DNA of 64,000 bases from Fibrobacter sp. (lineage in GTDB: Bacteria; Fibrobacterota; Fibrobacteria; Fibrobacterales; Fibrobacteraceae). Shown piece by piece: positions 26,480 to 34,176 of the stretch; position 1 is the stretch's first letter, and every line of letters begins with the position of its first letter. The stretch is from contig JAKSIB010000006.1 in NCBI GenBank assembly GCA_024399065.1, forward strand, positions 62,001-126,000, given 5' to 3'. The translations under genes were made by a program, and so were the position numbers. The notes under the pieces are model-generated. The model saw nothing but the letters and a program-made list of their open reading frames with translations. It was not told the DNA's origin and did not search any database.

Positions 26480-26691
26480 ATCATTCCTTTTATGTTGATG
26501 TTTTACATAGTAAGCGCCGATAATATAATATGAGGTTTTGCTTTTCAAACGAAAAAGTGTAAAACCTATATTCCAATTTAGATGGATAGTTTGTTGAAAA
26601 TACGGAATTCATGTAAAATTTTATTCCAAACTGGAATAATTTGCGGGAAAAGACCATCTGGTGTTTTCAAATAACTATAATTCGTACCACT

Positions 26692-27579
26692 ATGAGAAGA
26701 GAAAAACTTGCAATATCTGTTAATGGTGGTGGCGCTCTGGGCATTGGCCCGGTTGCGCTGATGTGTGAAATTGAAAAGAAGCTTGGGGAAGGCTGGATTT
26801 CTAAGAATGCTGCCGCTTTTGGTGGTACCTCTACTGGCGCTATCGTAGCGGCTTGCCTCGATGAGGGGATGTCTGCAGAAAAGATCCGTAAGTTCTACCG
26901 CGATAACTTGAAGGATATTTTCAAGAAATATTCCTTGTGGGAACGCATTAAGGATCTTAAAAAGCCGACTTATAATCATGCACGCTTGAAAGAACTTCTA
27001 ATGGACTGCATGAAGGGTAAGTGCAGCGATTGGGAAAAACCGATTTTCATTCCCACAACTCGACTCAATGGTAAAAAGTCTGTAGAAAAGGTTTGGGACA
27101 GAGGCGATGCCGATGTGGATAAGTGGTTCGCGGTTCTTTCGTCCACTTGTGCTCCTACCTACTTTGATGTTGAAAAGCTTGGAGATACTTGGTATGCCGA
27201 CGGTGGCATGTGGGCAAATTCTCCCATTGCGGTTTTGAATGCAGGCTTGAAGAGAGCTGGTTTCCGCGACGATTACCGTATCCTTACCTTTGATACTGAT
27301 ATGGATATGATGGTTCGCGTTGAAGACAACCAGACCTTGCTTGGCTGGGGAAGCTACGTGCTTAACGAATGGGTGGCCCGTTCTGGCAAGAGTAGCGATT
27401 ACGAAGTGATGGCTGACATCGGCCGCGAAAATGTCCATGTGCTTTCGCCGTCTGCAAATGGTAAAAAATACAAGTTGGACGATGTTGCCGATGACAAACT
27501 TGATGAACTTGAAAAAATCTGGCGTGGTTATTTCACGGAACATGAAGAACAAATCATATCCTTCTTGCAAAACACCTAG
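26692..27579 (+). CDS. Patatin-like phospholipase
   Basis: From ATG 26692 the protein reads MRREKLAISVNGGGALGIGP, with the glycine-rich oxyanion loop, then GGTSTGAIVAAC with the nucleophile Ser (GxSxG) and WYADGGMWANSPI with the catalytic Asp (DGG). This Ser-Asp dyad is that of bacterial patatins, which remove acyl chains from phospholipids. It has 295 residues, no signal peptide and no partner gene directly attached. Patatins are effectors in CBASS and other anti-phage systems, but no nucleotide-cyclase gene is nearby. The last 36 codons are repeated 1 kb downstream. Confidence 0.9.
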   Translation: MRREKLAISVNGGGALGIGPVALMCEIEKKLGEGWISKNAAAFGGTSTGAIVAACLDEGMSAEKIRKFYRDNLKDIFKKYSLWERIKDLKKPTYNHARLKELLMDCMKGKCSDWEKPIFIPTTRLNGKKSVEKVWDRGDADVDKWFAVLSSTCAPTYFDVEKLGDTWYADGGMWANSPIAVLNAGLKRAGFRDDYRILTFDTDMDMMVRVEDNQTLLGWGSYVLNEWVARSGKSSDYEVMADIGRENVHVLSPSANGKKYKLDDVADDKLDELEKIWRGYFTEHEEQIISFLQNT

Positions 27580-27605
27580 AGATGACAGCATTGTCATTAA
27601 ACACG

Positions 27606-27630
27606 GCACTCCCTTGGGGGTGCTTTGTTT
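27606..27630 (+). terminator. Terminator after the patatin gene
   Basis: GCACTCC pairs with GGGGTGC around CTTG (one G-T pair), followed by TTTGTTT. A diverged copy lies at 28610-28634 as part of the duplicated block. Confidence 0.65.
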
Positions 27631-27642
27631 ATATTTTTTGGC

Positions 27643-28248
27643 ATGAAAAAAGCTTTCTTGATTTTTTTATTCTTGAGCGTCTTAGCAGCTGCCCTAATAT
27701 CTTTGGGAAGGAACTTGTCTAGTTCTTCGTTTGAAAATGCAGATGAATTGCATCCCTCTGTATCGAATGAGCACTACGACGATGTTGCAACAGCCGCAGA
27801 TACGGCGAGAATAAAAATTTTAGGGTATGATAGGGATGGAAATGGCGTAAGGGATGACTTGGATTCTTTGATTGATGAAAAAATTTCCGATAGTCCTGAA
27901 AAAAGGGCCGCCTATCGCTATTTGGCCCAGACTATACAGAACCAGTGGATTGCTTTTTATGATAATCCGCAAATGACGTATGAGGAAATGCATCCCTATG
28001 CAGTTTTTACCTCTTTGGGAATTGAACTTATTGGAGAGCTTAATGCTGAAGTAAATCTTGATTTTAGTCTTTTTGAAGCCAGTTTACTAAATACATTGGA
28101 ACGGGTTATGTTTAGCGATGAAATTGACAGAATCTTTGTCGGAAAATATTTGCCTGTAGCGGTAAAATCAGATCGGCAATATTCCGATTTGGTATCCTTA
28201 GGAATGGGTGCGTTTAATGAAATTTTAGAACAAGAGAGGATGAAATAA
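27643..28248 (+). CDS. Hypothetical membrane-anchored or secreted protein with a calcium-loop-like motif
   Basis: ATG 27643 opens a hydrophobic leader (MKKAFLIFLFLSVLAAALIS), so the protein is probably exported or anchored. At residues 63-74 is DRDGNGVRDDLD, a DxDxNGxxDxxD pattern of the thrombospondin type-3/dockerin calcium loop. The rest is helical with charged surfaces and no family I recognise. It has 201 residues. Its stop overlaps the ATG of the following small lipoprotein reading frame by one base (TAATG), so the two were a coupled unit before the second was broken. Confidence 0.65.
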   Translation: MKKAFLIFLFLSVLAAALISLGRNLSSSSFENADELHPSVSNEHYDDVATAADTARIKILGYDRDGNGVRDDLDSLIDEKISDSPEKRAAYRYLAQTIQNQWIAFYDNPQMTYEEMHPYAVFTSLGIELIGELNAEVNLDFSLFEASLLNTLERVMFSDEIDRIFVGKYLPVAVKSDRQYSDLVSLGMGAFNEILEQERMK

Positions 28249-28480
28249 TGCGAGAAATTTTTTTGAGAAAGAGCAGAATTTTATTCGCATTTTGTTCGCT
28301 CATGTTGGTCTCGTGTGTTGATCCTTATAAGTGCGCTAATGAAATTAATACAAATTAAATTACGGTGATTAGCGTAATTTCAACAAAGCCGGTCAAGTCT
28401 GTTAAAGCATATATGGGCGACAAAGTTCTTTGCGAAGGCGTTAACGAATTACTCTATAGAAAAAATAAGGAAGAATTCCT
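28248..28480 (+). pseudogene. Truncated lipoprotein gene with in-frame stop
   Basis: ATG 28248 starts MREIFLRKSRILFAFCSLML, with the lipobox LVSC, then 11 residues and a TAA at 28356. The same frame continues open past the stop (ITVISVISTKPVKSVKAYMG and onward) with sensible protein-like sequence to about 28480. There the homology switches to a copy of the patatin 3' end in another frame. This suggests a lipoprotein gene that lost its 3' part by recombination and then gained a stop codon. A real 36-residue lipoprotein could still be made. Confidence 0.6.
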
Positions 28481-28634
28481 AAGTTGGACGATGTTGCCGA
28501 TGACAAACTTGATGAACTTGAAAAAATCTGGTGTGGTAATTACAAGAATCATGAAGAAGAAATTATCTCCTTCTTGGAAAACATCTGAAACGACAGAATT
28601 AAAAACTGCGGCATTCCCTTGGGAGTGCCCTTTT
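28481..28634 (+). pseudogene. Duplicated 3' end of the patatin gene with its terminator
   Basis: Reading from 28481 gives KLDDVADDKLDELEKIW, then about 18 more residues ending EEIISFLENI and a TGA at 28586. This matches the last 35 codons of the patatin gene (27472-27579) with the frame kept, few changes at the start and more towards the end. The following hairpin (28610-28634) matches the patatin terminator. No patatin catalytic part precedes it, so it is a recombination remnant. Confidence 0.85.
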
Positions 28635-28679
28635 GCTCAAAAAATTATAGTTTGTATAGGAACTTAATTCGGAGGTTTC

Positions 28680-28799
28680 ATGTCGTCAGAAATCAGAGTC
28701 TATAAGGGTCACTACGCCAGTGGTACGGCTGTAGCCTGCGTTGATAGGCCCAACGATTTGCCTCTCTATGTATTGGCCTTTGTGGCGACGCTGTTTTAA
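28680..28799 (+). CDS. Small ORF, 39 residues, unknown
   Basis: A strong ribosome site (GGAGG four bases upstream) precedes ATG 28680. The product begins MSSEIRVYKGHYASGTAVAC and ends with a hydrophobic run (LYVLAFVATLF). It could be a small membrane-associated peptide or the remnant N-terminus of a longer gene; I recognise no family. A terminator follows 30 bases later. Confidence 0.4.
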   Translation: MSSEIRVYKGHYASGTAVACVDRPNDLPLYVLAFVATLF

Positions 28800-28828
28800 C
28801 ATCTCTCGAAAAGAGTCCCTGTAAGATA

Positions 28829-28860
28829 AAAAAAGACCGTCTTTCAAAGGCGGCTTTTTT
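28829..28860. terminator. Bidirectional terminator between convergent small genes
   Basis: CCGTCTT and AAGGCGG pair around TCA (one G-T pair), with A-run on the left and T-run on the right. It can serve the small ORF at 28680 on the plus strand and the small membrane gene at 28887 on the minus strand. Confidence 0.8.
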
Positions 28861-28886
28861 AGCTGTGATCTGCTGGTCTGATCTTT

Positions 28887-29051
28887 TCAGTCAAAATGGT
28901 GGGTGTCGAAAAGGATATCCTCAAGAAGAAGGCCGATGAACAGTGTCCCACCAAGGATAAGAATTGACCAAAATCCAAAGTAAAGTACGAAAGTAATTCC
29001 TGCGATCCAGCCAAATAATTTTTTTAGAAGTCCGCCATCATCGAAAATCAT
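28887..29051 (-). CDS. Small membrane protein, 54 residues
   Basis: ATG 29051 has AGAGGT upstream at good spacing. The product begins MIFDDGGLLKKLFGWIAGIT and has one long or two short membrane segments (about residues 13-42) and an acidic/His end (EDILFDTHHFD). No family is recognised. It stands alone between the terminator at 28829 and the divergent toxin-antitoxin-like promoter. Confidence 0.5.
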   Translation of the reverse strand: MIFDDGGLLKKLFGWIAGITFVLYFGFWSILILGGTLFIGLLLEDILFDTHHFD

Positions 29052-29166
29052 AATGACCTCTATTTCCAGTTGTCCTACAATCAATATACGTTCAAAAATC
29101 CTAAACGGTTCTCCAGTTTATCATTTTATGGGGGGGGACAGTTGTTTGGCTGCCCAAGAAGCTCTC

Positions 29167-29205
29167 TTGACATGGCTGGTAGATGTTAATATATTTTCGC
29201 TACCA
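29167..29205 (+). promoter_or_regulatory. Strong promoter with inverted repeat for the GNAT toxin-antitoxin-like pair
   Basis: TTGACA (29167-29172), a 17-base spacer and TATATT (29190-29195) form a near-consensus sigma70-type promoter. TGGTAG (29178-29183) and CTACCA (29200-29205) are inverted repeats bracketing the -10 box, a fitting operator for autoregulation. The start codon of the first gene lies about 90 bases downstream, so a 5' leader is present. Confidence 0.7.
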
Positions 29206-29287
29206 CCTTTTGGTGCGTTGCCGGGCCATGGCCTGTTTAGCCTAGCCCTAGTTTAGTATATGAACATTATCCTGTAAGGAGAGGGCT

Positions 29288-29482
29288 ATGGCAAGACCGA
29301 TTAAGGAAACCCCAATTCTTTTTGGTGAAGACGCCCGGCGCTTTGAAGCGCTCATGAAAGCAAATAAGAAAAATCCAGCAGAGCGGGAACGCTTGCTCGG
29401 AGTTTATCGTATCGCGTTGGATATGCTTAAGCGTGGAGAAGAATCGCAGCGAAGGGAGGAACTTGCGTGCAATGCAAAGTAG
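29288..29482 (+). CDS. Putative antitoxin of a GNAT toxin-antitoxin-like pair
   Basis: A 64-residue, charged, helical protein beginning MARPIKETPILFGEDARRFE, with a good ribosome site (AAGGAGAGGG). Small proteins of this form occur directly before GNAT acetyltransferase genes in Bacteroidetes-like genomes. It overlaps the acetyltransferase gene by 16 bases. By position it would neutralise the acetyltransferase and bind the operator upstream; direct evidence of a ribbon-helix-helix fold is weak, because the basic first strand is short. Confidence 0.6.
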   Translation: MARPIKETPILFGEDARRFEALMKANKKNPAERERLLGVYRIALDMLKRGEESQRREELACNAK

Positions 29483-30027
29483 ATTTTTCGCAAATTGAAA
29501 TAAGAAAACTTAAGGGGTGTGAACTCGTTTCCGGCTTTGATTGCGGTGACGAGGATTTGAACGATTTTATTCAGAACGAGGCTTCCCTATATCGTCAAAG
29601 TCTTTTGGCGGTCAGTTATGTACTCGTTGAAAAGAATGCTCCTGAGAAGCCTTTGGCGTTCTGCAGCGTTGCGAATGATAAGGTTGCGCTTGGCGATTTT
29701 GCGAATAGTACTGAGTTTAATCGTTTTCGCAAAAAACAGGGATTCCCTCAATCAAAAAGATTGAAAAGTTACCCTGCGGTTAAGCTTTGCCGTTTGGGTG
29801 TTTCTAATGAGTTCAAGGGTGAAAATCTTGGAACCTTTATACTGGATTTTGTTAAGATGTTTTTTACGCAGGATAACAAGTCTGGATGCCGGTTTCTTAC
29901 GGTGGATGCCTACATTGCGGCGATTCCTTTTTATGAAAAGAATGGGTTTAAAAAGCTTGGGTCGAAAAACGAGGGTGATCCTAGAACACGCCTCTTGTTT
30001 TACGACCTAAATGAAATTGCGGCCTAA
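29467..30027 (+). CDS. GNAT-family N-acetyltransferase, putative toxin
   Basis: GTG 29467 with GGGAGGA upstream opens the frame. The protein has GFDCGDEDLNDFIQNEAS, the FxCGxxxLNxFL-type start shared by TacT/AtaT tRNA-acetylating toxins, and VKLCRLGVSNEFKGENLGTF, the acetyl-CoA loop (here GENLG, looser than RGxGLG). AYIAAIPFYEKNGFKKL closes the domain. Toxins of this group acetylate aminoacyl-tRNA and stop translation. The overlap with a small charged upstream gene and the strong promoter support a toxin-antitoxin reading, but a plain acetyltransferase is possible. Confidence 0.75.
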   Translation: MQCKVDFSQIEIRKLKGCELVSGFDCGDEDLNDFIQNEASLYRQSLLAVSYVLVEKNAPEKPLAFCSVANDKVALGDFANSTEFNRFRKKQGFPQSKRLKSYPAVKLCRLGVSNEFKGENLGTFILDFVKMFFTQDNKSGCRFLTVDAYIAAIPFYEKNGFKKLGSKNEGDPRTRLLFYDLNEIAA

Positions 30028-30289
30028 CTTCTCAAAAGGGTTTTTAAGGGGTGTCCCCTTAGGGGTGGGGGTAGCGTAAAATTTTGCGCCGCCTGCTTTT
30101 GGGGGTGAATTGCGCAAAAGTTGAAGCGAGGGGGCGGCTGCCCCCTTTTTATTTTCAATTTGACAAGCGACCCTTGCATTTAGTACGGCTCAATCATGTC
30201 ATTTCACGCAAGTGTGAATGTCGCGATGTTCGCCTTTTGCTAAATTTTGCCTCGTATTTAATAGGGGGCTGTATGCCCCGAGGTAAACA
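30028..30289 (+). promoter_or_regulatory. Intergenic region before ileS: terminator and possible promoter
   Basis: Holds a terminator for the acetyltransferase gene (30130-30150: GGGGGC, loop GGCT, GCCCCC, TTTTT). An earlier GC-rich palindromic stretch lies near 30045-30070 (GGGGTGTCCCCTTAGGGG). A TTGACA occurs at 30160-30165 with only a weak -10 (TAGTAC) 15 bases on, so the ileS promoter is uncertain. No T-box-like specifier or antiterminator is evident. Confidence 0.5.
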
Positions 30290-33200
30290 ATGGCAAAGTT
30301 ATTCCGCGAAGTACAAAAGGAAGAAACCTTCCCGCAGATCGAAGAGCGCGTGCTCGGATTGTGGGATAAGGATGATAGCTTTAAGAAGTCTCTGGACAGC
30401 CGTCCGGAAACTGCACCCTATACTTTCTACGATGGCCCTCCGTTTGCAACTGGCCTTCCGCACTATGGTCACTTGCTGGCTGGTACCATCAAGGATATCG
30501 TTCCCCGTTACTGGACCATGAAGGGCAAGAAGGTTCCCCGCGGTTTCGGTTGGGACTGTCACGGTCTGCCTATTGAATCTCTGGTGCAGAACGAACTGGG
30601 TCTGGCTGGCGTTGCCGAAATCCAGAACCTGGGCGTAGATAAGTTTAACGAAACCTGCCGTAGCAAGGTTCTGAAGTACACCGGTGAATGGCGCAAGACT
30701 GTTCGTCGTATGGGCCGTTGGGTGGACTTCGACAAGGGCTACAAGACCATGGACAAGAACTTCATGGAATCTGTGTGGTGGGTGTTCAAGCAGTGCTTCG
30801 ACAAGGGCCTCATCTATCAGGGCTACCGCATCCAGCCGTACAGCCCGGCTCTTGCAACTCCGCTTTCCAACTTCGAAACCAACCAGGGCTATAAGGACCG
30901 TCAGGATCCGTCCTTGACCTTGATTTTCCCGCTGGTTTCCGACGACGCAAAGTTTGCTGGTTCCAACATTCTCGTTTGGACAACTACTCCGTGGACTTTG
31001 CCGTCTAACTTCGCTATTGCAGTGAAGGCTGACGCCGAATACGTTTGTGTTGAACAGGACGGCAAGAAGTTCTGGGTCATGGGAACTCGCGCTGGCGCTT
31101 ACTTCAAGCAGCCCAACATTGTGGACAAGTGCATGGGTTCTGACCTTGCTGGTCTCAAGTACGAAGCTTTGTTCCACATTAGCGACGCTTACGCCACCGC
31201 AGAAGAACTGGCCAAGCGTTATACCATCTACGTTGCCGATTTCGTTAGCGACGAAGACGGTGCCGGTGCTGTGCATATCGCTCCTTCCTTCGGTGAAGAA
31301 GACTTCCAGCTGGGCGCATCTCTTGGCCTGGGTCTTTTCGACCCGCTGGATACCGAAGGCAAGTTCACCGACAAGGTCCCCATGTGGAAGGGCCTGGGTG
31401 CAAAGGAAGCCGACAAGAGCATTATCGCCTACCTCAAGGAACAAGGCCGCGTGTTCAAGCACGAAACCTTCGTTCATAGCTACCCCCACTGCTGGCGTAC
31501 CGGCGTGCCTCTGCTGTACCGCGCCCTCAAGACTTGGTTCTTGAAGATCGATGGCGAAGTCACCAACGCAGAAGGTGTCACCAAGACTTTGAAGGAATGG
31601 ATGGTCGAAAACAACCAGACCGTGAACTGGGTTCCCGACCACATCAAGAGCGGCCGCTTCGGTAAGTGGATTGCCAACGCCCGTGACTGGAACCTTTCCC
31701 GTAACCGTTTTTGGGGTACCCCGATTCCTGTATGGATTGCTGACGATGGCGAAATGATCGCTGTGGGCTCCATCAAGGAACTGGCTGACCTCACTGGCGA
31801 AACTCTGGAAGACCTGCACAAGCACTTTGTAGATAAGATTGTCATCAAGAAGGATGGCAAGGAATTCAAGCGTACTCCGGAAGTGTTTGACTGCTGGTTC
31901 GAATCTGGCTCCATGCCTTATGCCAGCCGCCACTATCCGTTTGAAAACAAGGAACTGGTTGAAAAGAGCTTCCCGGCTGACTTCATTGCCGAAGGCCTTG
32001 ACCAGACCCGCGGTTGGTTCTACACCTTGACCGTTCTTTCTAACGCACTGTTCCAGAAGCCCGCCTTCAAGAACGTGATCGTGAACGGTATCATCTTGGC
32101 CGAAGACGGTTCCAAGATGTCTAAGTCCAAGAAGAACTATCCGGACCCCAACGAACTTATCGAACGTACTGGCGCCGACGCCATCCGCCTGTTCCTCATT
32201 AACTCTGCTGCACTGAAGGCTGAAGACCTGCGCTTCTCCGAAGAAGGTGTGAAGGGTATCGTGAAGCAGGTGATGCTTCCGCTGTGGAACGCCGTTAGCT
32301 TCTTCGTTTCTAACCACAACGCCGACGCCGCCAAGGGCCAGCTGAACTGGAATCCGGGTGAAGTGGTGAAGTCCGAAAATGAACTGGACCGCTGGATGCT
32401 TGCAACGCTCCAGGATCTGGCCGCCAAGGTCGAAGTGGAAATGAAGGCTTACCGTTTGTACAACGTGGTGCCTGCAATCATCGCCGCTGTGGATGACCTG
32501 ACCAACTGGTACGTCCGTCGTAGCCGTCGCCGTTTCTGGAAGTCTGAAAACGATGGCGACAAGAATGCAGCTTACGCTACCATGTACAAGGTGCTGGTGG
32601 ACTTCAGCAAGATTCTTGCTCCGTTCCTGCCGCTCCTGGCCGAAGAAATCTACCAGATTCTCGTTCGCGAAGTGGATGCCAACGCTCCTGTTAGCGTACA
32701 CCTCTGCGAATTCCCCAGCGCGGACGAATCCCTGAAGGACGAAGCCCTGGTGCAGCGTATCGCAATGGTTCGCGGCATGGTGGAAATGGGCCGTGCAATC
32801 CGCGCTACGAACAACGTAAAGAACCGTATGCCGATTGCTAGCATGACTGTGGTGCCCCACGGTGTCGTAGAAAAGGACGTTGCCGAAACCATGAAGGACC
32901 TCATCCTCGAAGAACTGAACGTTCGCGAAATGAAGTTCCTGGAAGACGAAACCGTTCTGGTGAAGCTTACCGCAAAGCCCAACTTCCTGGGCATCAAGGC
33001 CAAGGGCCCTGAATACGCCAAGAACATGAAGGTCATCTCTGCTAAGCTCAACAGCCTCACCGCTGACGAAATCAAGGCTCTGCAGGGTGGTGAAACAATC
33101 AAGTTCGAATTCGGCGAAGTTGGTGCTGACTGCCTCATGATCCAGCGCATTGTGCCGGAAGGCTTGGCTGTGGATGCCGATAGTCACTTCACCGTGGCTC

Positions 33201-33484
33201 TGGACCTGAACGTCACCGACGACTTGCGCCGCGCTTGCGTCGCCCGCGAACTGGTGAACCGCATTCAGAACCGCCGTAAGGAACAGAACTACACCATCAC
33301 TGACAAGATTGAAGTGACCTTGTTCTCTGAAAGTGACATGTTCAAGCAGGCTGTCGCAGAAAACGAAGCATATATTGCTGGCGAAACTCAGGCTACCAAG
33401 ATTGCTTGGGCTGCTTCCGCAGACGGCCTCGAAGCCAACGACGCTGACGGCGAAGCATTCAGCTTCACTACCGTAAAAGCCTAG
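30290..33484 (+). CDS. ileS: Isoleucyl-tRNA synthetase (eukaryal-like type 2)
   Basis: A 1064-residue class I synthetase. The HIGH motif appears as PHYGH (residues 57-61), KMSKS at about 609-613, and the Ile/Val/Leu-specific stretch GWDCHGLPIE between them. The editing domain (about 190-390) contains WTTTPWTLPSN and GAVHIAPSFGEED. The sequence FATGLPHYGHLLAGTIKDI and ATPLSNFETNQGYKD is closer to the eukaryal/type 2 form than to the usual bacterial IleS1, and the C-terminal Cys-rich zinc finger of IleS1 is absent. It charges tRNA-Ile. A strong terminator follows at 33545. Confidence 0.96.
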   Translation: MAKLFREVQKEETFPQIEERVLGLWDKDDSFKKSLDSRPETAPYTFYDGPPFATGLPHYGHLLAGTIKDIVPRYWTMKGKKVPRGFGWDCHGLPIESLVQNELGLAGVAEIQNLGVDKFNETCRSKVLKYTGEWRKTVRRMGRWVDFDKGYKTMDKNFMESVWWVFKQCFDKGLIYQGYRIQPYSPALATPLSNFETNQGYKDRQDPSLTLIFPLVSDDAKFAGSNILVWTTTPWTLPSNFAIAVKADAEYVCVEQDGKKFWVMGTRAGAYFKQPNIVDKCMGSDLAGLKYEALFHISDAYATAEELAKRYTIYVADFVSDEDGAGAVHIAPSFGEEDFQLGASLGLGLFDPLDTEGKFTDKVPMWKGLGAKEADKSIIAYLKEQGRVFKHETFVHSYPHCWRTGVPLLYRALKTWFLKIDGEVTNAEGVTKTLKEWMVENNQTVNWVPDHIKSGRFGKWIANARDWNLSRNRFWGTPIPVWIADDGEMIAVGSIKELADLTGETLEDLHKHFVDKIVIKKDGKEFKRTPEVFDCWFESGSMPYASRHYPFENKELVEKSFPADFIAEGLDQTRGWFYTLTVLSNALFQKPAFKNVIVNGIILAEDGSKMSKSKKNYPDPNELIERTGADAIRLFLINSAALKAEDLRFSEEGVKGIVKQVMLPLWNAVSFFVSNHNADAAKGQLNWNPGEVVKSENELDRWMLATLQDLAAKVEVEMKAYRLYNVVPAIIAAVDDLTNWYVRRSRRRFWKSENDGDKNAAYATMYKVLVDFSKILAPFLPLLAEEIYQILVREVDANAPVSVHLCEFPSADESLKDEALVQRIAMVRGMVEMGRAIRATNNVKNRMPIASMTVVPHGVVEKDVAETMKDLILEELNVREMKFLEDETVLVKLTAKPNFLGIKAKGPEYAKNMKVISAKLNSLTADEIKALQGGETIKFEFGEVGADCLMIQRIVPEGLAVDADSHFTVALDLNVTDDLRRACVARELVNRIQNRRKEQNYTITDKIEVTLFSESDMFKQAVAENEAYIAGETQATKIAWAASADGLEANDADGEAFSFTTVKA

Positions 33485-33507
33485 TACGCAGAATTCATTT
33501 GCGTGTC

Positions 33508-33528
33508 ATCCCGGCCTTGAGCCGGGAT
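33508..33528. repeat. Palindromic REP-like element
   Basis: ATCCCGGC and GCCGGGAT are perfect inverted repeats around CTTGA, within GTGTCATCCCGG...GGGATCT. This is the common GTCATCCCGGCC-type extragenic palindrome found dispersed in many genomes. Only one copy lies in this window. Confidence 0.6.
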
Positions 33529-33544
33529 CTCCTTTATACTAATA

Positions 33545-33577
33545 AAAGTCCCCGAAGCTAACCCCTTCGGGGACTTT
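33545..33577 (+). terminator. Terminator after ileS
   Basis: AAAGTCCCCGAAG and CTTCGGGGACTTT are perfect 13-base arms around CTAACCC. The symmetrical A/T ends allow action in both directions. Confidence 0.92.
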
Positions 33578-33829
33578 GCGTTTAATAATTTACTCTGCGC
33601 ATTCTATGAACTTATAATTACGCTGCGCTTTCTATTACTTTTGCATCAAATATACTCTGCGCACTCTGTCATTTTTCTTTTCTGCCTCTTGACAAAGGCT
33701 CGGCTCTTTTATAGATTTATAGTGAACTTTTGAGCATTAGTTTACTTTTTGATAAATTCATGATGTCCGGCAGTTTTTCGCTTGTCCGCCGGAAAGGAGT
33801 TAAGATGAAATTGGCTTGTTCGCGCCCCC

Positions 33830-33866
33830 TTGACACCGTGTATCCAATTAGATACATTTAGGAGGG
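33830..33866 (+). promoter_or_regulatory. Promoter, overlapping operator and ribosome site of the HigB/HigA-type pair
   Basis: TTGACA (33830-33835), 17 bases, then TACATT (33853-33858). The inverted repeat GTATC (33840-33844) / GATAC (33851-33855) covers the spacer and the first bases of the -10, an ideal place for an autorepressing antitoxin. GGAGGG (33861-33866) serves GTG 33871, so the 5' leader is only a few bases long. Confidence 0.8.
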
Positions 33867-33870
33867 TGCC

Positions 33871-34176
33871 GTGTATACTTTAGAAAAGACGGAAACTTTC
33901 CTAAAATGGTACGGATATCTTAAGGATGTCCAAGCAAAACAACGGATATTCTCTAGGTTGCTTAGAATTGAATTGGGCAATCTTGGCGATGTCAAACCTG
34001 TTGGTGAAGGTGTTTTTGAAATAAGGATTGATGCTGGTCCTGGGTATAGGTTGTACTATGCTCTAAGGGGGACAACTGTGATTCTTCTTTTGTGCGGGGG
34101 AGATAAATCAACCCAGCAAAAAGACATTGATAAGGCGAAGACCATGTGGAAGGAATTGCAAAATGAAAACAAGTAA
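33871..34176 (+). CDS. RelE/HigB-type toxin
   Basis: The 101-residue protein starts at GTG 33871 after GGAGGG. It reads like the phage-derived Gp49/HigB killer proteins of the RelE fold: ETFLKWYGYLKDVQAKQRIF, GDVKPVGEGVFEIRIDAGPGYR with the basic strand, YYALRGTTVILLLCGGDKSTQ and DIDKAKTMWKE. Such toxins cut mRNA on the ribosome. The toxin comes first and the antitoxin second, the HigBA order, with a 14-base overlap. Confidence 0.88.
   Translation: MYTLEKTETFLKWYGYLKDVQAKQRIFSRLLRIELGNLGDVKPVGEGVFEIRIDAGPGYRLYYALRGTTVILLLCGGDKSTQQKDIDKAKTMWKELQNENK

Larger units (their letters stand above)
33485..33829. other. Intergenic stretch with palindromic repeat and CTGCGC motifs
   Basis: Contains a palindrome (33508-33528), the ileS terminator (33545-33577) and several spaced copies of CTGCGC(A/T) between about 33594 and 33665 that look like decayed repeat pieces. 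An 18-codon frame starts at ATG 33805 after a strong AAGGAG and runs through the following promoter; its meaning is unclear. I see no further gene. Confidence 0.5.

Noticed and set aside
26692-27579. Patatin as a CBASS effector
   Set aside because: No CD-NTase, E1/E2-like or HORMA/TRIP13 gene is adjacent; the upstream gene is a sugar transporter on the other strand.
28365-28667. A 100-codon frame on the plus strand
   Set aside because: Its first part is the continuation of the broken lipoprotein gene, and its second part is the patatin-tail copy read out of frame.
30028-30289. T-box riboswitch before ileS
   Set aside because: No specifier loop, T-box AGGGUGG-type sequence or antiterminator could be made out; the hairpin there fits the terminator of the preceding gene.
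30299-33187. A 962-codon open frame on the minus strand opposite ileS
   Set aside because: Same cause: codon bias of a highly expressed gene. It is His/Val/Phe-rich with no recognisable domain, while the plus frame is a complete isoleucyl-tRNA synthetase.
33594-33670. Tandem repeat array of CTGCGC units
   Set aside because: Copies are irregularly spaced and embedded in differing sequence; more likely decayed extragenic repeats than a functional array.
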